Shown piece by piece: positions 20,594-27,698 of a stretch of DNA of 28,230 nucleotides. The translations under genes were made by a program, and so were the position numbers. The stretch's first letter is position 1, and every line of letters begins with the position of its first letter. The notes under the pieces were generated by a model that worked only from the letters and a program-made list of their open reading frames with translations, was not told the origin of the DNA and did no database searches. The DNA comes from a virus: positions 1 through 28,230 of IMG/VR virus record IMGVR_UViG_3300042295_000068. One strand, given 5' to 3'.

Positions 20594-22776
20594 TGGCAGA
20601 AAAAAAGTATATCGGGAAACCTGGAAAACAAGACGATCCTTGCTGGAAGGGATACGAAATGGTAGGCATGAAGAAGAAGGGTGGACGCAAGGTTCCTAAC
20701 TGTGTGCCTGAAGCAACCGATATTATTGCCAAAGCAAAGGCAGTAGTTGCAGAAAAAGCAGATTCTAAGGAGTATCCTAGAAAGGGATTCCCAGAAGAGG
20801 GTGACTATGGTTATCATCCAAATCCTGGTCTGAAACCACAAGAGAGTGACAAAGACGAAGATATGGATGTTGCATATAAAAAAGCAACTGAGAAAGAAGG
20901 TCGCAAACCATTGAATGCCAAGGTGCTAGAGATCGAAGAAGCATTGACTCGTGTTACTTCAGGTAACAAGGGTTATGGTTACCATGGTACTGTCGAAGCA
21001 CGCGACGATGCTGAGAAAGATAAGAGATATTCCGCCATGCACCGTTATGCTAAGAAACTGGTGGGTGATGCTGGACATCTTCAAGATGCGAAGAAACCAA
21101 ACGTAATGGTGAAGCATTTCCTAGACTCTCCCCATGGTCGCCATATCGCTGATAATCCAACTGACAAAAACATCACCAGCAGATTCTCTGAATTCAAAAA
21201 GAAATATAAACCAGAGATGCACGAAGAAGTTGAACTTGAAGAAGCATACGGTATGTGGAAGGTAGACTTCCCTAAGCAACACGCTGGTAAAGCAGTCGCT
21301 GCTGGTTCTGTTCACGTTAAGGCACAGAACACTGCTCATGCTCACAAGGTTGCTGCTAAGAGAGTCGGTGTTGATCATAAGATGTTCAAGTCAAAGGTTA
21401 CTAAGTCTTCCGTGCTTCCAGAAGAAGTTGAGCAGGTTGACGAATACAATAACTATCGCAAAGCAGGCAAAGATCCATTCGCTGCAAGAAAGCAGTATAT
21501 AGCAATGGATAGAGCAGAGAAAAAGGGTGTGATGCCTGGATCTTCAACCTCAACTGCAGATGCAATTGCTGCGTTCAAAGCAAAGGGTGGAAAACCTAAG
21601 AAGTTTGATACTAAGGGTAATGTCAAAGAAGAACTCGGTAAGAGCAATGAATGGGGTCGCCCAGAACTACGCAAGAAGTATGCTGCTATGACTCCTGGAC
21701 AAGAATCAATGGCAGCAGACAAGATCCCAACTTTCGATCCACGTTACGATGATGTAACAACACAGTATTGCGGTGGTATCAAGGAAGGTTATCTTGCTGA
21801 GATCTCTGCCAAGGGTGCTGAAGCACGTGCTAAATTCCAAGCAAAGGTTAGACAAACACTAGCAGATCCAAAGAATATTGCAAGAGCAAAGAAAACTCTT
21901 GCTAAGAAAAAAGAAGCAGAAAAGGCAAAGGAAGCACCGCACCTTGTAATGCAACTGCGTAAAGCAGTAAGCATTGGATCCAAGGTCCACTTCCAAGATG
22001 GTCAGCATCATACGATTGCTCCCAATCATGCTGACATTTTCATGTCGAAGTATAACTCTGCCAAGACTTCTATTGAAAAAGAAGCACTACAGAAGCGTGC
22101 TCATAAATCTCACTCAGAATTTATGAAGACTATTGCTGAAGAAGCGCATGAGAATTGCGGGACACCTGATTGCTGCCAGATGTGCGACACTGCTGAAATG
22201 GGAACACACCACGTTGATTCCTATGAAGCGCACAAGGGTTCAGGTGATCAGATCTCACCAGTAATTTCGCATGATGATGAAGACATTCGCTTTCAAGATT
22301 TCGACGAAGAAGCATTTGAAAAAGAACTAGAAGCAGATGTTCTTGCTCTCTCATGGGATGACTTAGTAGATCTCTATGACGAAGATGAAATTGAATATGA
22401 TGAGACACCTGAAAAAGAAGATGAGGGTGAAGATCTAGAGGAAGGTATTACACCTTCTGGTCGCCTCAAGAAAAAATTCAATGCGATGCGCACTAAGAGT
22501 CGTCGAATGATGGCAAGAAATATTGCAATCAAGCGTGTGTCTTCACCAGAAAAACTTAAATCGAGATCAGTTCGTGCTGCTCGTCGTATGGTTTACAAGA
22601 GACTACTGCGCAATAGAGATATTTCTTCAGTATCTTCTGCTGAAAAGACACGCCTCGAAGCACAGATAAAGCGTATGGCACCAATGGTTGCTCGCCTATC
22701 TGTCAGAGTCATGCCAGCAGTTCGTAAACTGGAGCAATCCAGAATTAAGAACAGCAGAACAAGAAAGAAAAAGTAA
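20593..22776 (+). CDS. Large modular Lys/Glu-rich protein, probable head-internal protein
   Basis: 727 residues, no enzyme recognised. Modules in order: a Cys-containing start (DPCWKGYEMVGMKKKGGRK, about 15-40); a region rich in charged residues; a segment from 117 to 217 with YGYHGTVEARDDAEKDKRYS; a module AYGMWKVDFPKQHAGKA through KMFKSKVTK (218-271) seen in other marine phage proteins; a PEEVEQVDE link (276-284) also used in the protein at 23535; a Lys/Ala helical stretch; a Cys cluster CGTPDCCQMC (about 522-531); a long acidic stretch (560-617); and a very basic C-terminal domain (620-727). Sites IEE116-Ala, LEE217-Ala and LEE617-Gly fit the gp21 protease consensus and fall at module borders. 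It starts in the Rz stop codon and is followed by a DUF6321-like gene. Confidence 0.6.
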   Translation: MAEKKYIGKPGKQDDPCWKGYEMVGMKKKGGRKVPNCVPEATDIIAKAKAVVAEKADSKEYPRKGFPEEGDYGYHPNPGLKPQESDKDEDMDVAYKKATEKEGRKPLNAKVLEIEEALTRVTSGNKGYGYHGTVEARDDAEKDKRYSAMHRYAKKLVGDAGHLQDAKKPNVMVKHFLDSPHGRHIADNPTDKNITSRFSEFKKKYKPEMHEEVELEEAYGMWKVDFPKQHAGKAVAAGSVHVKAQNTAHAHKVAAKRVGVDHKMFKSKVTKSSVLPEEVEQVDEYNNYRKAGKDPFAARKQYIAMDRAEKKGVMPGSSTSTADAIAAFKAKGGKPKKFDTKGNVKEELGKSNEWGRPELRKKYAAMTPGQESMAADKIPTFDPRYDDVTTQYCGGIKEGYLAEISAKGAEARAKFQAKVRQTLADPKNIARAKKTLAKKKEAEKAKEAPHLVMQLRKAVSIGSKVHFQDGQHHTIAPNHADIFMSKYNSAKTSIEKEALQKRAHKSHSEFMKTIAEEAHENCGTPDCCQMCDTAEMGTHHVDSYEAHKGSGDQISPVISHDDEDIRFQDFDEEAFEKELEADVLALSWDDLVDLYDEDEIEYDETPEKEDEGEDLEEGITPSGRLKKKFNAMRTKSRRMMARNIAIKRVSSPEKLKSRSVRAARRMVYKRLLRNRDISSVSSAEKTRLEAQIKRMAPMVARLSVRVMPAVRKLEQSRIKNSRTRKKK

Positions 22777-23063
22777 TGCTATCTTTCAAACAATTTATTA
22801 CTGAAGCAGCAGTTGACGGTAAGGGTCATAAGAGTTCTACTGGTGGTCTGACGCAGAAGGGTCGCGACCATTACAACAACAAATATGGCAGCAATCTGCA
22901 GGCACCAGTTACTACTCCTCCATCAAAACTGAAGGCAGGTAGTAAGGCAGCAGGTCGTCGTAAGTCTTTCTGTGCTAGAATGTCTGGCGTTGATGGACCA
23001 ATGAAAGATGAAAAGGGTCGTCCGACTCGCAAGGCACTAGCACTAAGAAAATGGAATTGTTAA
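22776..23063 (+). CDS. DUF6321-like small basic protein with capsid-targeting-like N-terminus
   Basis: A 95-residue basic protein. The C-terminal half, GRRKSFCARMSGVDGPMKD to ALALRKWNC, matches the DUF6321-type motif found in many phage proteins, with two conserved cysteines. The N-terminus MLSFKQFITEAAVDG is the best match in the window to the T4 capsid-targeting sequence and contains ITE before Ala, a gp21-type cleavage point that would release an 85-residue DNA-binding-like product. ATG overlaps the preceding stop (TAATG). An internal head protein ejected or packed with DNA is inferred; no direct evidence of function. Confidence 0.7.
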   Translation: MLSFKQFITEAAVDGKGHKSSTGGLTQKGRDHYNNKYGSNLQAPVTTPPSKLKAGSKAAGRRKSFCARMSGVDGPMKDEKGRPTRKALALRKWNC

Positions 23064-23064
23064 C

Positions 23065-23502
23065 ATGGAAGAACTAAGCACATCAATGAAGATAGTACTC
23101 GCAAATACTTTTGCGATGTATCTCAAAGCACAAGGTCATCATTGGAACGTAGAGGGTAAAGACTTCTCTCAGTTGCATGACTTCTTTTCAACACTCTATG
23201 AAGAACTATTTGCTGCGATTGATAAGATTGCTGAAGAGATTCGTGCATTAGATGTGTATGCTCCATATGGTTTGGATACCTTGTCAAGTATTGCAACAAT
23301 TAAAGACTCATCAATCTATGGTAACAGTGTCCCGTCGATGCTTCAAGACTTGATTGAATCCAACGTTGCAGTAGTAGAAGCATTGAATACTGCACATAAA
23401 ATGGCAGATACAGCAGGTAACAGAGGTCTAGTAAATCTCCTCGAGGAAAGACTTGATGTTCATGCAAAGCACATGTGGATGCTTCGCGCAACCTCAAAGT
23501 AA
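23065..23502 (+). CDS. dps: Dps-like ferritin-family protein
   Basis: A 145-residue four-helix protein. KAQGHHWNVEGKDFSQLHDFF is the Dps signature; by comparison with E. coli Dps the inter-subunit ferroxidase residues are His26, His38, Asp53 and Glu57 (DKIAEEI), but the position of Asp67 is Ser42. Dps dodecamers oxidise Fe(II) with H2O2, store iron and shield DNA. The Lys-rich N-terminal DNA-binding tail of E. coli Dps is absent. It starts 1 nt after the DUF6321-like gene, within probable head genes, so it may be made late or carried in the virion. The weak ribosome site suggests translational coupling. Confidence 0.88.
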   Translation: MEELSTSMKIVLANTFAMYLKAQGHHWNVEGKDFSQLHDFFSTLYEELFAAIDKIAEEIRALDVYAPYGLDTLSSIATIKDSSIYGNSVPSMLQDLIESNVAVVEALNTAHKMADTAGNRGLVNLLEERLDVHAKHMWMLRATSK

Positions 23503-23510
23503 TATAAATA
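23503..23510 (+). promoter_or_regulatory. T4-type late promoter box
   Basis: TATAAATA starting at the stop codon of the Dps gene, 24 nt upstream of the next ATG (GAGGA ribosome site in between). It is the only obvious signal for the large repeat protein and following virion genes. Confidence 0.65.
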
Positions 23511-23534
23511 GATAAAAGATTAGAGGAACACTTA

Positions 23535-25307
23535 ATGAGACTAGAACAAGTTATCAGGTCAACCATGACTGAAGCGATGGATATGGACGGTAGACTCGAC
23601 CAGTTGGTTCGTGCTGGTCTGATGCCAACAAGTTCGCTGCCACTGTTGAAGCGTGCCATTTCTAGAATGCATGCTGGTATGTCACTTCAGGGTGCTGAAC
23701 GTGATGTAATGAACATGTTCATCAGTTCGATGATGTTCATTGTTCTCGGTGATGATACCGTATTCAATAAGGCACGTGCTGGTGCCAAGTCATATGCGAC
23801 CGAAGCAAAAGAAAAGACAGAGTATGACTACGAAGGCGACATGGCAATGGGTCAACTGAAGTCAATCATTGCTAACTCGCAACGTATGCATGACATGCTT
23901 TCTGATGACACCAATCTCCCTGAGTGGGTGCAGTCTAAGATTACTTTGGCAGAAGATTATATCTCAACCGCAAGCAACTATATGCAAGGTGAGATGAATG
24001 AAGAAAAAATGCCATTCGAAGGTCCATATAGAAAAGTCGGCGAGCGCAAAGACAAGTATGGTAACCCAGTAAAGAACGTTGCTAAGCACCTTGCTAAGAA
24101 AGCAATGAATGCTCAGAAGAATGAAGAAGTCGAGGTAATCGACGAACTCTCTAAGGCAACTATGGGTCGCTACATCAAGAAAGCGGCAACTAAGATTGGC
24201 ACCCAAGGTGTTACTGCTGGGTTGAAGATTGCTAAAGACGAAAGATCTCAGAAAAACTTTGACACTATTGGTAAGCGCGAACGAGGCATTTCAACTGCAG
24301 TTAAGAAACTTACCAAGGAAGATGTTGAGCAGGTCGATGAGATCTCAAAGGCAACACTTGGTTCTTATGTTAAGAAAGCATCTGGTGCTGAGCAACCAAA
24401 GAATGTAATGTCCCCGAAGAATGTTCCTCTGACAAAAATCGCTGCTTACCAAGGTGACAGTGAAACAGGACACTTCGGCAAAAGATTTAACCAACACACT
24501 TATGATAAAGCAGAGCGTCTTCGTAAGAACCGCGAAACAGGTATCAAAAGAGCAGTTGATAAACTGACCAAAGAAGAAGTCGAGATTACCGAAGCATCAG
24601 TGGCAGATGTAGCAAAAACCGCACATCTACATGTCAGAGCAGGTAAGCATGACAGTATCCATACTGCTATTCAATCTGCAGTTAATACGCATTTCCCATC
24701 TTCGGTGCACTCTTCAGTAACTCGCAAAAAGGTTGCTGCTCAAGCGTTGAGTAGAATTCAATCGATGAATAAATCTAAGATGACTAAGGAAGATGTTGAA
24801 CTGGATGAAGGTAATACTACTCCAGAAATCAAAAAAGCGTATGCGGATCTCATAAAGACACCATCTGGATCTTCTGAGCGCAAAACTGCGATTCGCCATT
24901 ACAAGAGTTTACGTCAGAATCTTGCCAAGGAAGAAGTCGAACAGGTCGATGAGGTTTCAAAAAGAACACTTGGTCGCTACATCAATAAAGCAAAAGACTC
25001 TATTGACATGACTTCATACAGAAGCGGTATAAAGGACGGAACAGCAATTTCTTCATCGACTCCGTATAAATCAAATAATCCGCTGGAGAAGAAGTTATCG
25101 AAGCGCCACAAGGGCATCGAAACTGCAGTCAAGAAGTTGACTAAAGAAGATATTGATGCAGTAAAGAAAATGAACGAGTCATATAAGACTGCATTTGAAT
25201 CTGCACTTAATGAATATGGCATCAAGTCTCCCTCGGAACTTGATGAATCGAAACGAAAAGAATTTTTCAATCACGTAGATCTAGAATTTAAAAAGGGAGA
25301 CAATTAA
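23535..25307 (+). CDS. Repeat-containing modular phage protein, probable head-internal
   Basis: 590 residues, no enzyme recognised. The N-terminal 90 residues are helical (VIRSTMTEAMDMDGRLDQLV onward); 95-152 is a module with EYDYEGDMAMGQLKSII and NLPEWVQSKITLAEDYIS, common in marine phage proteins. Three copies follow of a unit built as E(V/D)VExxDExSKxTxGxYIxKA ... RxxGIxxAVxKLTKE(D/E) (about 198-264, 264-350, 467-540), with a different helical insert between copies two and three. The C-terminus AFESALNEYGIKSPSELDESKRKEFFNHVD is another widespread module. ITE353-Ala and LDE425-Gly, bounding the insert, and MTE13-Ala fit the gp21 protease consensus. A late box precedes it and its stop overlaps the next ATG. 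Confidence 0.6.
   Translation: MRLEQVIRSTMTEAMDMDGRLDQLVRAGLMPTSSLPLLKRAISRMHAGMSLQGAERDVMNMFISSMMFIVLGDDTVFNKARAGAKSYATEAKEKTEYDYEGDMAMGQLKSIIANSQRMHDMLSDDTNLPEWVQSKITLAEDYISTASNYMQGEMNEEKMPFEGPYRKVGERKDKYGNPVKNVAKHLAKKAMNAQKNEEVEVIDELSKATMGRYIKKAATKIGTQGVTAGLKIAKDERSQKNFDTIGKRERGISTAVKKLTKEDVEQVDEISKATLGSYVKKASGAEQPKNVMSPKNVPLTKIAAYQGDSETGHFGKRFNQHTYDKAERLRKNRETGIKRAVDKLTKEEVEITEASVADVAKTAHLHVRAGKHDSIHTAIQSAVNTHFPSSVHSSVTRKKVAAQALSRIQSMNKSKMTKEDVELDEGNTTPEIKKAYADLIKTPSGSSERKTAIRHYKSLRQNLAKEEVEQVDEVSKRTLGRYINKAKDSIDMTSYRSGIKDGTAISSSTPYKSNNPLEKKLSKRHKGIETAVKKLTKEDIDAVKKMNESYKTAFESALNEYGIKSPSELDESKRKEFFNHVDLEFKKGDN
24126..24326 (+). repeat. Coding repeat unit 1 (SKATMGRYIKKA type)
   Basis: First of three protein-level repeats: EEVEVIDELSKATMGRYIKK to RERGISTAVKKLTKED. 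The core is a predicted helix followed, after a variable loop, by a second helix that leads straight into unit 2. Confidence 0.8.
24324..24584 (+). repeat. Coding repeat unit 2
   Basis: DVEQVDEISKATLGSYVKKA to RETGIKRAVDKLTKEE, with a longer middle loop than unit 1. Confidence 0.8.
24933..25154 (+). repeat. Coding repeat unit 3
   Basis: EVEQVDEVSKRTLGRYINKA to RHKGIETAVKKLTKED. It is separated from unit 2 by an unrelated insert of about 115 residues. Confidence 0.8.
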
Positions 25308-26875
25308 TGTCCGCATGGGGTAAATCAGATAATGCATCATCAGACGGTACAGTAACTCTTACTGCACCTGCTATCACTTTCAATGCTGCTACAGGTCATG
25401 CCGCTGGTGTGTATACTTCAGCAGGTCATCCATTCCAACTAGGCGATCCTGTTGCATATGCAAACGGTGGCGGAACTTCGGTAGTTGGTCTGACTTCAGG
25501 TAGCACCTACTATGTAACTAATGTTACTGCTAATACTTTCAGCGTCGCAACGTCAGAAGCAAATGCACTTCATAATGTTCCAACCATTGTTGCTTCAACT
25601 GATGGTGTTGGTGCATCGCATACTTTCACAGTACCGCTTTCGCTTGGTCGCGGAACACTTACTGGAACTGATACGTTTTTTGAGACGGATAATGAAATTG
25701 GTCAGGTTGTTCGCGTTGGTAACCAAGAAATGATTTTGACTGCTATTGCAAGTGACACATCTGCTACAGTGATTAACGCAAATCCAGGAACAACTCTTAC
25801 TGCCTTTTCTGCGGAAGAGTATACAGTCAATGAAAAACCAACATCAATTGCTTCGATTTCAACGACTGACTTTGAATCGACACAAGTATTCGGTGTAAGA
25901 AGCACTGAAATTCACGGCGACCAATCAGGTGGTTATATTTCGGCGGTTGCTCTGATCCAAGGTGGTTCGGGTTATACTGAAACTCCAACTGTAGCATTCT
26001 CTGGTGGTGGTGGATCCTCTGCTGCGGCTACTGCAACCATTTCTGGTGGTGCAGTTACCGCAATCGCTGTAACTAACAATGGTTCATCATATGAAACTGC
26101 ACCAACAGTATCAATTGATGTTCCTCGCCGCACTATTGCAACTTCGGCAGTAACTATTGCTGAAGAAAAGTTTACATATGCCTCGCATGGTTTGGTTGCC
26201 GCTGATGAAATCAAGTATTATCACGGTGGTGGTACTGCTATTACTGGTCTATCAAACGCAACATCCTACTTTGTTTCTGCTGCTGGATTCACAACTGGTC
26301 TGTTCCGTCTTGCTGCTTCTACCTCTGCTGCTGCTGGTCGCACTGCTCTTGCTGGTGTTGCCATCTCTGGTACTGCTGGTGAGTTTACTTGCACCGCAAC
26401 AACTCTAGCTGCTGGTGATCGTATTGTGATTACTGGAACACTAGGTGGAACTGGTACTATTTCTGGTTATGCATCAGGAAATATCTATACTGTCTCTGCT
26501 GTTACAGGCACTTCGCCATCTGTGACTGGGTTCACTCTAACGGGTGAAGATGGCAGTGCTTTGACAACAACAGCGGGTACACCAACTGGTTTGACATACA
26601 AACCATACACTCTTGTTCTAATTTCTGGAACGGGTAACAATGCTCAGTATTTTGATGTTGTTGGTAAAACAACTGCAACTGCTAATGCAGCGCTCGGTGT
26701 AAACCAAGGTGTTGACAACGCAGAATCTGGTGCAGTTTCTCACACTGGTTGGGTAAAGCGTAAGGTTCTAACAGGTGCTCATGCTGGTCGTATCCAGTAT
26801 GAAGTTCTGGTTGCACTGTCTAAGAACGGTATCACTAGTGATGCTGCTGATGACATCGAATTCCCAGAGGATTAA
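25307..26875 (+). CDS. Mosaic beta-rich virion structural protein
   Basis: 522 residues, low in charged residues, dominated by Gly/Thr/Ser/Ala strands. The N-terminus SAWGKSDNAS and the C-terminus (GAVSHTGWVKRKVLTG, AGRIQYEVLVALSK, SDAADDIEFPED) match a conserved T4-like marine phage virion protein. Between them are inserted modules: A (about 36-83 and again 289-339, with HPFQLGDPVAYANGGGT and HGLVAADEIKYYHGGGT), B (210-271, two half-repeats GGSGYTETPTVAF and NGSSYETAPTVSI), and C (353-431, AGDRIVITGTLGGTGTIS to TPTGLTY). These look like exchangeable surface beta domains. Its ATG overlaps the preceding stop. It probably sits on the capsid or tail surface; exact location cannot be told. Confidence 0.7.
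   Translation: MSAWGKSDNASSDGTVTLTAPAITFNAATGHAAGVYTSAGHPFQLGDPVAYANGGGTSVVGLTSGSTYYVTNVTANTFSVATSEANALHNVPTIVASTDGVGASHTFTVPLSLGRGTLTGTDTFFETDNEIGQVVRVGNQEMILTAIASDTSATVINANPGTTLTAFSAEEYTVNEKPTSIASISTTDFESTQVFGVRSTEIHGDQSGGYISAVALIQGGSGYTETPTVAFSGGGGSSAAATATISGGAVTAIAVTNNGSSYETAPTVSIDVPRRTIATSAVTIAEEKFTYASHGLVAADEIKYYHGGGTAITGLSNATSYFVSAAGFTTGLFRLAASTSAAAGRTALAGVAISGTAGEFTCTATTLAAGDRIVITGTLGGTGTISGYASGNIYTVSAVTGTSPSVTGFTLTGEDGSALTTTAGTPTGLTYKPYTLVLISGTGNNAQYFDVVGKTTATANAALGVNQGVDNAESGAVSHTGWVKRKVLTGAHAGRIQYEVLVALSKNGITSDAADDIEFPED
25412..25555 (+). repeat. Beta module A, copy 1
   Basis: Encodes HPFQLGDPVAYANGGGT, GLTSGSTYYV and ANTFSVATS; paired with copy 2 at 26171. Shared pattern: H-(P/G)-hydrophobic, Tyr, GGGT, GL(T/S)xxTxY(Y/F)V, then FxxATS-like. 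Confidence 0.7.
26171..26323 (+). repeat. Beta module A, copy 2
   Basis: Encodes HGLVAADEIKYYHGGGT, GLSNATSYFV and GLFRLAAS. It is diverged from copy 1, so not a recent duplication. Confidence 0.7.
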
Positions 26876-26881
26876 TAACTA

Positions 26882-27334
26882 ATGGCAGACAGTAAAGTAA
26901 CCGCCATGATTGCAGCGACATCGGTCTCACCGACCGATGTCCTGTATCTCGTGAAACCAGCGACAAGTCCATACGATCATAAGGTTACTGTTGCCAATTT
27001 ATTTGGTGGCATTCCAGTTCCCGTAGTTTTACAAGACGATCTGATTCTTGGTGGCACCGTGCAGACATTAACTTCTGCTGGTGCCATCAGCGTTTCTACA
27101 CTAGTAACAAGAATCAACTCACCAGATGGTGCAGGAACTTTGACTATTCCTGATGGTGTAGATGGTCAGATTAAGGTTATTGTGATGGTCGGCAACAATG
27201 CTAATCATGCATTGACAATCAATTCTAATATTGGTCACTCTTCGATTGTCTTTAACTCGGCAGGTGATACTGCTACTCTAATATTCTTGGCAGGGAACTG
27301 GTATTTCCTTGGGGGAACAGCGACTGTAACATAA
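26882..27334 (+). CDS. Putative tail-fibre or virion-associated protein
   Basis: A 150-residue protein. The first 45 residues, DSKVTAMIAATSVSPTDVLY followed by LVKPATSPYDHKVTVANLF, form the short conserved start seen in many phage fibre or capsid-associated proteins; the rest is a small beta domain (GAGTLTIPDGVDGQIKVIVM to TLIFLAGNWYFLGG) of the kind that ends fibre-like proteins. No enzymatic residues stand out. It begins 6 nt after the mosaic structural gene and ends 1 nt before the next. Structural role inferred from composition and neighbours. Confidence 0.65.
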   Translation: MADSKVTAMIAATSVSPTDVLYLVKPATSPYDHKVTVANLFGGIPVPVVLQDDLILGGTVQTLTSAGAISVSTLVTRINSPDGAGTLTIPDGVDGQIKVIVMVGNNANHALTINSNIGHSSIVFNSAGDTATLIFLAGNWYFLGGTATVT

Positions 27335-27335
27335 T

Positions 27336-27698
27336 ATGCTTGATTTAAATAATGATACCTTCTTGATTTACGCGATAAAAAATTATGACAATCCCAGTTG
27401 TAATGGGATGCCTGATTTAGAAGAAGACCTAAAGAGATTTAAATATATCAAACGATTGTTTAAGAGATATGAAAAAACTGATGTCTTGAACGAGCGTTTG
27501 ATATTAAATCATATAATTGTTTTATATAATGTGTTTGGTAATGCGGCAACTAAGATGCTGTTTTATAAAATAGAAGAAAAATATTGGCACTACTTGAAAA
27601 CATTCCTCGTGTTTCTCAACAGAATGACAAGTAGTTCTATGGTTGAAGTCAACTTGGACCACAACATAGTTACAAGATTAAGGGAACTTAATGTCTAG
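27336..27698 (+). CDS. DUF7207-like conserved T4-like phage protein
   Basis: A 120-residue helical protein. NDTFLIYAIKNYDNPSCNGM, EDLKRFKYIKRLFKRY, RLILNHIIVLYNVFGNAA and TKMLFYKIEEKYWHYLKTFL correspond to a short protein (DUF7207) that I recall next to virion genes in many marine T4-like phages. No motif indicates a reaction; it is probably a structural or assembly helper. It starts 1 nt after the preceding stop and overlaps the next gene by 8 nt. Confidence 0.75.
   Translation: MLDLNNDTFLIYAIKNYDNPSCNGMPDLEEDLKRFKYIKRLFKRYEKTDVLNERLILNHIIVLYNVFGNAATKMLFYKIEEKYWHYLKTFLVFLNRMTSSSMVEVNLDHNIVTRLRELNV

Noticed and set aside
26157-26408. Leu-rich frame that looks like a membrane protein
   Set aside because: It arises from Gly/Ala/Thr codons of the beta-rich virion protein read out of frame; no ribosome site.
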